From: Paragordius varius
Taxonomy: Eukaryota; Nematomorpha
NCBI GenBank assembly: GCA_964247055.1
Contig: OZ176054.1
Coordinates: forward strand, 4,154,001 to 4,218,000
DNA: 64,000 bases
Direction: 5' to 3'
Part shown: positions 1 through 11,314 of the stretch, piece by piece
How positions within the stretch are numbered: position 1 is the first letter of the stretch
Layout: each line of letters starts with the position of its first letter
Notes under the pieces: generated by a model
Databases searched by the model: none
What the model saw: only the letters and a program-made list of their open reading frames with translations
Told to the model about the DNA's origin: nothing
Program-made: the position numbers and the translations under genes

Positions 1-370
1 CCGCTATCTGCAAGCAAAGATGCATTAGCTTTAAAGTTTTTAGTAAATTTTCCAAGAATACTGCGTCTGTATACTCGGCTGTCATTCCGAGAGAATTTAT
101 ATCTAAGCTAGTGATATATTCATTTGCATCGCAGGTTACCTGTACATTGATAGAATACCTTTGTTTCCTATTTATGTACTCTTCACTATATTTCCTTTTG
201 GTTTGTTAATATAAAAGTGGGTGCAGTCTATGCCCACTATACCAGGCATCTTGTATAAATTTGCTTATATATAGAATCAATTTTATCGCCATTCTCGCAG
301 CTATCAAGAATAGCTGCTGGTATTCAGTATACCTCTACATTGTCAGATTTAGAGGTGCGATTTGGATGAT
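1..370 (-). mobile_element. PIF/Harbinger transposase fragment, copy 1 (cut by window edge)
   Basis: Conceptual translation of the minus strand gives a decayed HARBI1-type DDE transposase segment containing 'YSINVQVTCDANEYIT', which corresponds to the family's 'S-I-N-x-Q-x-x-C-D' block. The nucleotide sequence at 1-200 is clearly homologous to 1202-1400 of the window, so this is a second copy of the same element running off the left edge. Several stops and shifts are present, so it is not functional. Confidence 0.7.
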
Positions 371-1033
371 AGTGCTATTATATAAAATGAAGATGATCAA
401 GATATTAATCCCAAGTACCAGTCAGACATAAAAGAAACACGAAGTCAATTTACGGATGGTATATTGAAATTAAATTTAAGATAATTGCAAAGGAATCAAG
501 TCAAAACGCAAAAACATCCTTAGACATATGAGGATGAATCAACGATTTTTCGATCTAATGAAAATTGTAAAAAATGCTTACGTTGAGAGATTTTATTATC
601 TTAACTATCCAATATATTAAATTTAAATAATAAATAGCTTAATATTTAATTTATGCATTTTGTCTGATTATAAATTAATAGTTGATTATATATATAAAAA
701 TCTTTATTTAAAATTTTTGTGGCTTGCATAAGATAAGAAATGTCAATTGTTTAAAAATTAAATATATACAAGTTTCCAAATGGCCTTATACATCATAAAA
801 AAATGTAAAAATTGTTGTAATAGTTTTAAGAGGTCATTATCAATCATCGTGCGTAAGATTTTATTTGGCCCTTTTTATTCCTATTCTTTTAGATCTTAAA
901 TGCTCTTCTCCATTAGACAAACACTAATCTTCATCTCATGAACCGGTCTTAAGATCAGATTCATATATTTCTATTTTATCATTTCAATGCTTTGATATGT
1001 TGTATAAAATAGCACAAGATAATATCACTTTGG

Positions 1034-1700
1034 TTAATTTTGAAAGAGAAAGAATTTTATTACCAAGTATGGGAAATCTTTTCTCAATTTGGCCGAATAT
1101 GCGTTCAATCTACTTTTTGAGTGAATTATATTAAACTTCTTATTTTCACATACACCAGTGGGAATTCTAAATGGTGTTAAAAGCCAGGGGGATATTGCAT
1201 AGCCGCTATCTGCAAGCAAAGATACATTAACTTTAAAGTTTTTGGTTAGCTTTCCAAGCTACTCCATCTAAATATCCTGCTGTCATGCATACCGCACGAT
1301 TTTATATCCAGGCAAGTTATATATTCATTGGCATCGCAGGTCTAGACGTTTATAGAGAATACCTTTGTTTTCTTTTTATATACTCCTCACCAAATTGTCC
1401 TTTTGGTTTGTTTATATAAAAGTAAGTGCAGTTAATGGCTTCAACTATTTCAGGCATTTATATCTCTTTTGCCATATGCTTTTTGCTTGATAAATTTCTT
1501 GCATATTGCTAGGAAATTTGATCCATTCATGTGGGCTTTTGTCACAATTATATTGGATACTTCATCAATAATTTTGCAAACAGTTGTACGGTGCACCCCA
1601 AAAACTAGCCCAATAGTAATTTGATACCATGGATCTGCGAATTTTAAAAAAAATTCTAATTTTTGTCGCGGACTCAGGGCTCCCCCTTTTCTAATCAGGG
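1034..1700 (-). pseudogene. PIF/Harbinger (HARBI1-like) transposase remnant, copy 2
   Basis: Read on the minus strand the segment gives, in order, a 'TTVCKIIDEVSNII' block (about 1600-1540), the D-containing 'TCDANEYIT' and 'DSRIF' blocks (about 1350-1270), then 'LADSGYAISPWLLTPFR' (about 1215-1165) and 'FNIIHSKSRLNAYSAKLRKDF'-like sequence ending near 1080. These follow the order of the DDE_4 nuclease of Harbinger elements, including the last D-S-G-Y / W-L-L-T-P-F signature. The frame is interrupted by stops and frameshifts, so this is a dead copy. Terminal inverted repeats were not found. Confidence 0.8.
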
Positions 1701-2029
1701 AAAAGGTATTTTGTCAAATTTATTTTTTGATTATTAAATCGTCGAATTTGTTTCATTTCAGATATATTAATTCTTTGCGTGTTTTATATTTTTTGTTTCT
1801 AATCAAAGTTCGTGGCGATTCGAACATTTAAAGAATTTCTAAATTTCCACACTGCAGTCCAAATATGCTAGAAAAATCTAAAATATCAGACATAAAAATT
1901 ACTATAACTTTTGCGAGTAAAAAAATTTAAAACTTGAATTTTTATAGTCTATTGAATCTAATAAAAATATTATGATTTCAAAACCGTATTAGCTCTAACT
2001 GCCTTGTTTGATCCTCTACATTCAAATAT

Positions 2030-2195
2030 GTAGGGTTTCCTTAAATAAATTTTTTATTCACTTGATAACAAGTGTTTCCTAAAAAAACTAATATTAATTT
2101 TTTAGGGTTTCCTTAGTTTTTTTCACTCCAAATTAAGGAATCCCTTAAAAAAAGCTCAGGAAACAGTGTTTCCTAATTTTTATTCACTCCATCCT
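2030..2195. repeat. Short cluster of AGGGTTTCCTTA direct and inverted motifs
   Basis: The motif TAGGGTTTCCTTA occurs at about 2031 and 2102, related TGTTTCCTAA(A) at about 2070 and 2167, and inverted TTAAGGAATCCCTTAA near 2142. ATTCACT follows several copies. It looks like a small degenerate tandem/inverted repeat of unknown origin; no protein is visible. Confidence 0.5.
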
Positions 2196-2199
2196 ATGT

Positions 2200-5100
2200 T
2201 AACTCTCCTAGACCATACAACTTAACCAAAGGGAACAATTGGGCAAAAAAATTATACAAAGCCCGTAGGATAATATTTTATGCTTAAGATGTTAGCATCT
2301 GAAAAGTTTTTTATAAAAAAGGTGATAAGAAATTGTCAGGACTCTTTTCTTTCCCTCAACATCCCATAGAACCAAGTGGTTTTTGATCCTTTTAACAGTG
2401 TTAAGACTGTTTACAGGCTTGGTGGGCTAGGGAAAGGGGAAAAATATTTAAATATTTTTTAACCTGTTAAATTCCCACTGAGTGACCAATATGTACTCGA
2501 TTTAAAAACAGTCAATTTAACTGAATAAAATTTGGTTTTTGTTATATTTTTAAGGGGCAATAAGCCTAGGTCGATTAACATTGGTAATAACCAAATATAA
2601 TTTCGGCTATTAATATTAATCTTCGGTTAATAAACATCTTTGTATGCAAAAGCGAACTATAACAGTAAAACATTCCATAACTTTTGGAGTTAAATATTGG
2701 GAAGAGTACATTTATTGGTCTTCAGATTAGAAAATTTTTCTATGATGAACTATTTAGGTTTATAAATGATGCGAAATATTTTATGGGTTTGGCAAGACAT
2801 TTTCCCTCAATACCCGTTTGTAGAAAAATATGGCTCGATTTCCGCATCCTAAATTTCATTTAATATATAGTTATAATAATATTAAATAGATTCTCTAAAT
2901 ATATCTTTAATGATGAAATCTTATTTTTTAATTTTATTTTTGGATCATTTTGAGATTAAAATAGCCTAATAAATTTAGTGAAAACGATTATTAAAAAGGG
3001 ATACTTATTTTAAAATCAAATAGGTGCAAGAAGATTAATATGAGCTTTTTAGTTATTAAAACCTATTATAAGAGCAGTTCTCTGTCTAATACCTGTCGTA
3101 GGATTACTAAAATGGTTTTATATGGAGTTCGCATGATTAACGTCCTATCATTCAGATTACTTACAAAATATCTTATTATCATAGCGATGAACAAAGAGTT
3201 ATTCGAATGGAGATTGCTTACTTTGGAATTTTGGACATGGGAATCAATGTTGGACAATTAGATAAAACCATATTTAGCACTCGATTAATGGTATCCCCCA
3301 TCAACCATAAGAAAAGACTGATGATTCTCTGCACCACAAACATTTTTTGTTAATTAGTTTAATTTTTAAAATTAACATTATATTTTATATAGCTCATTTT
3401 ATAAATATTGTCTATCATATATTGAATATAAATTAAGTATAAATGATTTATACAATTTTGTTGTGGTAATTCAATTTTCGGATTTTTTTAGGAGGTAATT
3501 ATATGGTTATGGTTTGATACAATCCGTCACATTGTATCTTCAGAATTAATGGATTTAAACGATCATTTTCCAGAAGTTGAATATTAAATAAAATATTTAT
3601 CGGACTAATAAGAATAAATGATCCCATACATTTAAATAACAGGTTGCGACATACTAATTTATTAATTATCGTCGACTATTTATGAATTATCTGAGAGCCC
3701 CACTGTATTTAAAAGTACCGATATAACATAGGGTGTAACCTTAACCATCGGTTAATTTAAAAATTGGGCTATGATTTTTGCTTTATGGATAAATTCGAAA
3801 CCACTAATTACTCTATAAGGACACATAACTTGGGCTAAAACTAACTTTAAAGCCTTGTTTTATTTATATGATAGCATTTTTTAGAAAGTGGGGGTTTCTA
3901 ACTACTCAATTATTAAGCGCTGGGCTAAATTATTGTTATATTGGGAATATTTATAACAACTATTGTTTTGGTATAATCCCATAACTTGAGTGTGTGTTGC
4001 ATGAAAAAAATTGATTACAAAATATGTCATTTTCCGCGGGGAGCGGCTAAATATCAAGCTTAGAGTGGATTGCGCCATGTTAAGCTAATATACAAAACAT
4101 TGAATATAAATGGATCCACATGTTTTCCGGAAAATTGTCTGAAAAACGCGATTTTTAAAGACCTTTTTATATTTTAAAGATATTTCCACACGGGAAGGGG
4201 CTTAGGGGGGTTTAAAAACAGTGCTTAAGTCAGCGCATTTAGAATTGATTCATATCAGATGTAAATTGACCCATGCGGTTTCCAGATCTCAAAGCCAAAT
4301 ATTCTACATTTAATGCTAGCTGTTTGCTGTTTCGCCGCTGTAACATAATCGAAATGATATATATTGATAAGTAATAAAATGCTGGCTAGAAATTGGGCCC
4401 AATAAATGATTATGTGACAGATGAGAATAAAAATGTTTTATCATCACTCTGCCTATTTTTCGTTCGTCCAAATAATTTAGTACCATTATACTAATACGTT
4501 TACTATTAAATCTAATGTTACGTATGCCACATGTTTCATTTAACATACGATTTAAAAACGACTATATTCGACGCATTTATGAATATAAATTTCTTGATGA
4601 ATGGGCTCACCTATGAGTTTAGGAACGTAAAAGTGCATTTAGCATTGCCTTCATAGGGGAGATACCAAAAACCATTTTTTATAAAGATTCATAACTTGGT
4701 CGAAAAAGAGCTTCAAGTCCACTTATTTTTACATGTTGGCGTATTATAGAGAAGGTGCAGCCCTACCGTGTTGCTTAGACAAAAGCGCTAATATAAAATT
4801 ATTTTATATTGCAAATAACTGAAACCGTTATTATCTATATGGTCTCATAGGTTTTTTGAAAAATGGGTTCAAAGCCTTGTTATTTTTATTTGGTGGCGTT
4901 AGCACAGAGGGTGGATCTCTAATCGGTGATATAGAAAGCGCTGAACTGATATATTTGCCTTTATTCAAAAAGCACTAAAGCTATATGATTTACACAAACA
5001 TATATATCCGAAAAGTTAAAATCACATTATTTTTATATTGCGCATTTAATATATACCGGTACTCAGTCCACGAGTTGAGTTAATTTAATATGCTTAATAG

Positions 5101-5954
5101 ATAAAACATGATTCTTTTCATATGGTGTCGTAGCTCAATTGAAAATTAGCTTCACAGCAACCCTTCTTTAGGATGCCGTATTTAATCTGGAGCCTCATCC
5201 AACGGGTACTAAAAAAGCCCGGGTTAAATTTATTGCCTTGTTTTTAAAAATCGCGTTGATATATATTTTGTTTGTCTCCTGTTTTAAAATGGGCCTACGC
5301 GTTTCCGAAAGTTGTTTCAAAGCCAACTGTTTTATATAGATAATTTTAATGACAATATTGTTGTGCTTTTAACAACCAAAATATTATTAAAATAAATATT
5401 AGGCTTAATATCAAATAAAATCGTTGTTATTTTGTTTCATTATTATTATAATTAAAATTCGAATTTATAAAATTAAGCAATTGTTCAATTTATTTAAAGC
5501 ATAAATTTTCGATTGATACAAGTAATCTTTGTCGAATGTAAAAATTAAAATGTAACAATATTTTAAATTACAAATAAAACTAGTACCATTTATTGGTTGG
5601 AAAAATTCAATGAGTGTGAAGAGCCGTTTTTATAACACATGACAGTTTGTCTATAACATAATGTCTTATGCACAATTTAAAAAATATTAAGTTAAAAATG
5701 TTTCAAAAATTAAGATAAATACAAAAATGATAATTGTATTTGAGTTAAGGTGCCAATAGCAGTTTAAATAGCTTATAAAACTGGGCTTCTAAGATATTAT
5801 ACATAGAATTCCCTATATATCGTCAAAATTGATTCATAAGAATTTAATTAATAAATGATCCTTTCTTCTAATCATAGCGACTCATGAAGTTAATTATTTA
5901 CCCGAAAAAAGAAGGATACGAACATTGTATATTAATTAAAAAATATTTTCAATG
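2200..5954. other. Gene-free stretch with degenerate dispersed repeats
   Basis: No conserved protein is visible on either strand. Between about 3720 and 5340 there are diverged copies of a block resembling 'CATAACTTGG ... AAAGCCTTGTTTTATT ... TGGTGGCGTT' (near 3829, 4692, 4845, 5126), and a 'GTTTCCGGAAAATTGTCT'-like block (near 4115, 4270, 5300). Related blocks recur at 17975-18870 and 50740-51200, so this is a dispersed, old repeat family. Confidence 0.45.
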
Positions 5955-6296
5955 CTCTAAAACAGGGGTGTCCAACAACCTTTTCGACCTCAAACAAAGA
6001 TCCACTTTTTATTTATATATATCAAGACATTGGTAACAATAAATTTATTATATTAACATATAGATGTGCTAATTTTCATATCAAAAAGAAAATAAACAGT
6101 ATTAATATAATAATGCTTTGCTAATTAAATAATATCAATGTGTAAAAAAAGATAAAAATACATGGATATGGTAAACTTATTGCAATTCGATAGTATGATT
6201 AGAGTAGACTGTGGCGAATTTAATCGCCAAAATGTAACCTTTTTTTATCTAATAAAAATAAAAGAAATAAATATTTTTCATTGCATAATTAAATTT

Positions 6297-8003
6297 TTAC
6301 TGGGATATTTGTTTTGTAATTTTTTTGCTTAATTTATTCAGATCTATATCAATATTTGATACAGCCCATCTCAATTCATTTTCCAACTTTTCATCTGTTA
6401 ATAAAGAACGTGAAAGAGATTTTGTGTATTTCATTTTAGAAAAAAAACTTTCACAAAGATAAGTGGACCAAAAGCACAAATTAATCTTTGTGCAATTAGG
6501 AAATTTATCAAACGTTACATATTTTTTATAAAATTCAATTTTATTTGTTTTCCCAAATAATAATTTTAATTCATTATTGGATTGCAATAGTAATTCCATT
6601 TGTAAAGGAGCGTTGATAGCTTCAACAATAAATCAAATATTTTTTCAAATTTTGTCATATCCCCGTATCGATTATTAAAAGCTTTTGATAATATGTTAAT
6701 TTGATCTGCATATTTAAAATCGTTAGTTATACCAGCTCTAAATCTATTCAATTCTGGAAAATGTTGAGCATTATTTTTTTTAAATGGCATTCAAATAACG
6801 TCAATTTTTGACAAAACGCTTTAATATGGTTATTCGCATCAACAATTAAATTATCTTGCTTTTGCAAGGATTCATTTTATTGATTTAGTTTTTCGGTAAT
6901 ATCTACGGAAAAGCATAAATCTGACAACCAATCATCATTGGTTAATTCCTCTACCAAATAATTATTCTACAATAGAAAAATATTTATTTCTTTTAATAAA
7001 TAATAAAACCTTTTTAGACATTTCCTTCTACTAAGCCACCTTACATTTGAAAAAAATATAAGATCTCCATATTCTGAATGAATTTCTTTTAATAACTCCT
7101 TAAACTCCCTATGCTTCAAAGCACGAGATTTTATAAAATTAACTACATTTATAACAACGGTCATAACATTGTCCATTGTCAGAGCATGTGCGCAATATTT
7201 TCACGGTGAATCATGCAATGTATAATATATATATGGTCAATATTAATACCATCGGATTCCATCTTATTTACAATAATTTCACGGTTCCCTTGTTTTTTTC
7301 CCATCATAGCTGGGGCACCATCTGTTGTCAAACAGATAGCGCCCTCATATTTAATTTATTGTCCCCAATACATTTCAAAATTGCATGGAACATATAATCT
7401 CCCTTAGTTCTATTTTTTATCGGAAGTAAGCCTAACATATCTTCTGTTATGTTAAAAAATTCATCTATCCTTCGAATAAAGACTACCAATTGTGATATGT
7501 TGCTTATATCTGTGCTTTCATCAAATGACAAGGAAAACGCCACAAAATTTTGAATTCTTTCTTTAAAGGAAAGTTGAATTTCTTCTGCAATGTCTGTAAT
7601 TCGTCGACACATAAATTTAACTTTATTAGGCAAAACACATTTTATAATTTCCAGTAGGCATTCCTTCACAAACTCACCATCAGAAAAATACTTAATTTTT
7701 TTGACGATTAAATTGGCAACAATATAACTTGCCTTTACTATCCGGATAAGGTTGCGTGAATGAAATTGTTGGTTGGAGATTATTAATATTTTTTAAAGAT
7801 TCTAATTTTATTATTTTCATTTCTGTAGTCATATTAATAAAATCCAAATGCATGGTATTGGCGTGTCTTTATAATTTATATTCGCGAAACCCGTTTGTCG
7901 TAAATTTTCAAATAAGGCACTCCGCTTTATTGAAAATTTGAGTAAACCCATATTTCAATTCCCAGTCGGGATTGTATTTTCTAGTTTTTTTAGATTTATG
8001 CAT
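6297..8003 (-). pseudogene. hAT (ZBED5/FAM200-like) transposase, broken
   Basis: From an ATG at 8003 the minus strand reads a BED zinc-finger region ('NPDWELKYGFTQIF', then C-x-x-C region and 'RHANTMHLD' histidines), followed by typical hAT catalytic-core blocks: 'FSLSFDESTDISNISQL' (about 7545), 'ALKHREFKELLKEIHSEYGD' (about 7100), 'VRWLSRRKCLKRF' (about 7040), and a C-terminal dimerisation-like segment to 6297. Premature stops, including one in the BED finger, and frame changes split it into at least five pieces. The family is the one that gave rise to vertebrate ZBED5/FAM200 proteins. No sign of domestication here. Confidence 0.85.
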
Positions 8004-8006
8004 ATT

Positions 8007-8236
8007 GAAAGCTAAATAAATTATTTAAATACCTATTTTTTTAGTAATTTAATGTTCAATGGACCCAAATTATAATTCTATTGGTATGAAAGCTAAATAA
8101 ATTATTTTAAATACCTACCTTTTGCAAGTATTTCAATGTTTCAATAGATCCCAAATTATAATTCCCAGTATTGGTATGAAAGCTAAATAAATTATTTTAA
8201 CTACCTATTTTTTTGCAAGTAATTTAATGTTTCAAT
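8007..8236. repeat. Tandem repeat of 81-90 bp, three copies, inside the hAT element
   Basis: Units begin with GAAAGCTAAATAAATTATTT at 8007, 8088 and 8178; the third is partial. Each continues with 'TACCTA..TTTTTGCAAGTA.TT.AATGTT'. The array abuts the transposase start codon at 8003, so it occupies the promoter/5' leader of that gene. Confidence 0.9.
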
Positions 8237-8637
8237 TTAATGTGAAAGTTATCACTTGAAGTTGGAAATAACATGAAGGAAAAAATGTGTTTTATAAATG
8301 ATTAAATGAATGCGATGATAGATATAAATAATAAAGAATATTAAAAGTTTCTTAAAATAATTTAAAAGTCAAAATAAAAACGCATAATTTACATAAAATT
8401 TTTTAAAAAAATAGAAATTATTTTTTTTTCAAAATTTTCAATGAGCCACTAGTAGCTCGCGAGTACCTTGTTGGACACCCCTGCTCTAAAATGTAACCAA
8501 ATATTGCTGTCAAGCTTTTTTGTCATCTAAAAAAAGGTCAATTGTACCGTACTTTAAAATTTTTCAAATTACCTCAATTACTAAAAAGGGTAGACCCATA
8601 TTCTTTGGATAAAAAAAATCTAATATACAATCTAGAT

Positions 8638-8700
8638 CAGTGGTACTCAAACCGCGGCCCTAAAAGTGCCTTTTTTATGGCCCTAAATTTTTTTATAACT
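8638..8700. mobile_element. Terminal fragment of a second hAT family
   Basis: CAGTGGTACTCAAACCGCGG followed by 'CCCTAAAAGTGCC' closely matches the left end of the hAT at 54570 (CAGTGGTATTCAAAGCGCGG, then 'CCCTAAGAGTGC'). No opposite end or target duplication was found nearby, so this is a truncated copy. Confidence 0.7.
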
Positions 8701-8726
8701 TTTTTTAAAAACTTATTTTGAGTGTA

Positions 8727-8729
<3 letters not shown>

Positions 8730-8762
<33 letters not shown>
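8730..8762. repeat. (TA)n microsatellite at LINE 3' end
   Basis: An alternating TA tract of about 28 bases (8735-8759) sits just beyond the 3' end of the minus-strand LINE fragment. Simple-repeat tails are usual at the 3' ends of RTE-type LINEs, so it may be the element's own tail. Confidence 0.75.
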
Positions 8763-8763
<1 letters not shown>

Positions 8764-8765
8764 AC

Positions 8766-9450
8766 ATAGATACATAGCTGTTGTCAGGGGTCCCTTGGCA
8801 TCCCGTCGTGACGGGGTTTAGGTGTTTGATCATTGCATTGAAAGATTTTTTGTTTAACCAGTCCCCAGCTTTTGTTTTTGGCCTGTAGGTCATAGGTAAT
8901 GTTTTTGTCCCATGTTATTGCTGTACGACCCACTCTGTTTTGTTTGTTTGGCTTAAAGTTTGTTATATTTTTTATCCAATTATCGTTGTCTAATCTTTGA
9001 ATGTGACCGTCGCAGCCGAGTCTAAGGATTCGGATATATTTTGAGATTGATAGGATTTGTTTATCATGAGAGATTGTTCGGTTAAATGTATTTATCATTC
9101 TTTGTTCCATATTATCCAGCATATTTTCCTGTGTTTTATTTATTTGCCATGTTTCGCAAGCATATGTTATAGTAGGCCTAACGCCAATCAGGTATATTTT
9201 GTTTTTGAAGATATATGTTTGTTGGTGATTATGTGTTTATATTGGTTGTATCTACCACAACCAATTCTTATGCGATTTTTAATGGCTTCAGATGAACCTC
9301 CTTAAGCGGAAATGATATCACCAAGGTAGGTAAACTTTTCTACTTTTTCAATGTAGCTGTCACCAATTTTAAGGTAGGATACAGCTTCTATGGGTGTAAT
9401 GTATTGTTTGGATACAGTACATAGGGGGCAAATGTAATGTGTATATATAT
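8766..9450 (-). pseudogene. LINE reverse transcriptase C-terminal fragment (RTE-like)
   Basis: Minus-strand translation gives 'EKFTYLGDII' and 'GGSSEAIKNRIRIG' (about 9340-9270), 'RPTITYACETW' (about 9180-9150), then 'ISKYIRILRLGCDGHIQRL' and 'KQNRVGRTAITWDKNI'. These are the connected C-terminal motifs (Y-L-G, C-E-T-W, G-H-x-x-R, G-R-P-x-x-W) of non-LTR endonuclease/reverse transcriptase proteins. The upstream endonuclease and RT palm are missing (5' truncation, common for LINEs) and stops are present. Clade assignment to RTE is tentative. Confidence 0.75.
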
Positions 9451-9700
9451 ATTTGGCAAACAGCTAGGAAATGTGTAATTTGGTTTAGGTTCCTTGAAAC
9501 AAATAAACATTTTTGTAGCCTATTATAATTTTTGTTGAGTATCACTGATCATATCGGTAATTTTATGATATATACAGTTACAGCTTTTTTGTTTTAAAGG
9601 GTAAGCACTGAAGTTGTATCAGAACTTGTGAAAGCCTTGTGACTCGCCTGCCTAGGGTTGACAGTGATGAAGGGAAAATTGCAGTTTCGGTTAAATTCTG

Positions 9701-9723
9701 CACATACACACACACACACACAC
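9701..9723. repeat. (CA)n microsatellite
   Basis: CACATACACACACACACACA continues to 9723, about 23 bases of CA dinucleotides. Confidence 0.9.
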
Positions 9724-9901
9724 GAATAATGTAAGGGTCGGCACCCTCTACTAGAACATAAGGCCTTCGGTGATATTATGAAAAAGACTCATTATATTTT
9801 AACCAGTTATTTATGTTAAGTGCCATATATATTGTTCAAAACCATAAATATTATCAAAATTTATTTTTTTTAAGAACAAATAACCCAAAGCTAATAAAAA
9901 C

Positions 9902-10483
9902 TTAATCTTTCCATCTTGAATTTTCATAATCCCATCTAGCGGCAGGTCCATTAAATGGATGTTGTCCTGATTCTATCATCTTTTTCAGAATCAGAGCCTG
10001 ATACTCTGGCGTATAAGTGGACGGAACTTCACTAAATACTATTAATTTATATTATAAAGTAAACCATATCGGCTTGTCCAAATAAATAACCAAGTGGACA
10101 CAACAACACCCAAAAGTGTTGTAGCCAAATAGTTTTTCCAATATGGTATATAGGCATTCATTTCACTATAAGTTTGTCGAAAACTGTGACGGTATACTAA
10201 AAAATAAATATATTATGATAACAAGTTCGTTTTTCTTCAAGCGAAAGATTTTTCCAACTACCAATTTCTTTTTCACGCAGTTTCATTATGTCAGGAGTAT
10301 TGGCACGAAATCTTACCCCAGGACAGGGTGTTAATGGTATATCTTGATAAATTATGAAAAAATACCGAAATATGATGGTTCCCCATTGATTCCAAAACCA
10401 ACTATGTCACGATTCTTTACTAAAGCATTGCCATACATATATGCATTAAAAATGCGGCTGGCAGAATGAGGTTTCAACATCAT
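9902..10483 (-). CDS. COX4: Cytochrome c oxidase subunit 4, mitochondrial
   Basis: Nuclear-encoded inner-membrane subunit of respiratory complex IV. Four exons (10483-10366, 10342-10223, 10196-10065, 10038-9902) separated by introns of 23, 26 and 26 nt give 168 aa, against 169 for the human precursor. Residues about 1-30 look like a mitochondrial presequence; residues 63-79 read 'LREKEIGSWKNLSLEEK', residues 80-93 'LYRHSFRQTYSEMN' (human 'LYRIKFKESFAEMN'), a single membrane helix lies at about 102-121, and the C-terminus 'ARWDYENSRWKD' matches human 'SKWDYEKNEWKK'. The start ATG is doubled (10483, 10480); the outer one is used here. It is arranged head to head with NFU1, so the two mitochondrial genes probably share a promoter. 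The stop is TAA at 9904-9902. Identification is from recalled family sequence, but the match is strong along the whole length. Confidence 0.93.
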
Positions 10484-10495
10484 ATTGGAAAATGA
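10484..10495. promoter_or_regulatory. Minimal bidirectional promoter between COX4 and NFU1
   Basis: Only 12 bp separate the COX4 start (10483) from the first in-frame NFU1 ATG (10496), or 21 bp if NFU1 starts at 10505. An ATTGG/CCAAT pentamer lies at 10484-10488. Both transcripts must begin inside the other's leader or coding sequence, or be spliced to distant leader exons that I cannot see. Calling this the promoter is inference. Confidence 0.55.
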
Positions 10496-11236
10496 ATGTG
10501 TAAAATGAGATCATTTATAAGACGGTTCTTCATACAATCTGTAGATACCCCAAATCCCAATAGTCTAAAATTTTTAACCGGGAAAAAGCTTAATATTGAA
10601 GGGATTCATGAATATAAATCTGAAAATTCTGCATCAAACGCACCATTAGCCAGGTACTAATTTAATTATTTAGAAAATTGTTGCAAATAAACGGTGTTAA
10701 AAGTGTTCTTATTAGTCCGGACTTTCTGACCGTAACAAAGGTATTTACGGAATTATTTTTTAGAGTGATGAAGAAAATGAATGGACAACGTTAAAACCCC
10801 TAATTATAGAAATCTTATCTAATTTTCTAAACACCGATCAACCTCTCATTATAGAAAATAAAGAAAAAAGCCCTGAACACAGTGATGACTCTGATACAGT
10901 TCAGATGATAAAAGAAATTCTTGATTCCAGGATTAGGCCCACGGTTCAAGAAGATGGGGGTGACATCACTTTTATAGTTTAATGTGCCCATATATAATGT
11001 TATAGTCTTACATAGATGGTATTGTTAAATTAAAAATGCAAGGTGCTTGCGATAATTGTCCCAGCTCCACTGTTACATTAAAACATGGGATAGAAAATAT
11101 GTTGAAATATTACATCCCCGAGATTAAAAGTGTTGAACAGGTTAAAAATATGTATTAAAATTGTTAGGCAGAAGATTATTTGGATATTATTAACAAGAAT
11201 GCAGTTGAGAAATTGGAAAAAAAGATAAATGATTGA
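10496..11236 (+). CDS. NFU1: NFU1 iron-sulfur cluster scaffold, mitochondrial
   Basis: Delivers [4Fe-4S] clusters to mitochondrial client enzymes. Exons 10496-10653, 10674-10740, 10764-10976, 11006-11140 and 11168-11236 are joined over introns of 20, 23, 29 and 27 nt, giving 213 aa (210 from the ATG at 10505). The basic start '[12 protein letters not shown]' fits a matrix-targeting peptide. It is followed by the Nfu N-domain '[15 protein letters not shown]' and '[18 protein letters not shown]', then the NifU-like domain '[15 protein letters not shown]' with the cluster-binding C-x-x-C as '[16 protein letters not shown]' (Cys161/Cys164). An in-frame TGA at 10493-10495 bounds the start. The stop TGA is at 11234-11236 and an AATAAA follows at 11249. 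The first intron, GTACTAATTTAATTATTTAG, is only 20 nt; without it the frame stops at once, and with it '[14 protein letters not shown]' aligns with human 'LARQLFRIEGVKSV'. Confidence 0.95.
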
Positions 11237-11314
11237 TGGTGTGTTATAATAAATAGCACATTTATTTCTTTATTTGATAAATATACAAAAGCAACATTAA
11301 TAGCATAAATTTAT
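11237..11314. terminator. Shared 3' end spacer of convergent NFU1 and LIS1
   Basis: Only 78 bp separate the two stop codons. A + strand AATAAA at 11249-11254 would serve NFU1 and a minus-strand AATAAA at 11315-11310, overlapping the LIS1 stop, would serve LIS1, so the 3' UTRs probably overlap. Confidence 0.6.

Larger units (their letters stand above)
5963..8483 (-). mobile_element. hAT DNA transposon with both termini and 8-bp target duplication
   Basis: The element starts with CAGGGGTGTCCAACAA at 5963 and ends with the inverse complement of the same 16 bases at 8468-8483. It is flanked by a perfect 8-bp direct repeat CTCTAAAA (5955-5962 and 8484-8491), the target-duplication size of hAT elements. 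Its 2,521 bp hold a minus-strand ZBED-type transposase that is interrupted, plus an 80-90 bp tandem repeat just upstream of the transposase start. Perfect flanking repeats suggest that insertion is not very old although the coding region has decayed. Confidence 0.93.

Noticed and set aside
2200-5950. Short frames in the left repeat region as possible genes
   Set aside because: None shows a domain, a conserved motif or splice structure like the real genes here.
8007-8236. Three-unit repeat as a CRISPR-like array
   Set aside because: Units are 81-90 bp, contiguous, without unique spacers, and sit in a eukaryotic transposon.
10655-10661. TACTAAT at the start of the 20-nt NFU1 intron as its branch site
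   Set aside because: It lies one base from the 5' splice site, too close for lariat formation; a later A is more plausible.
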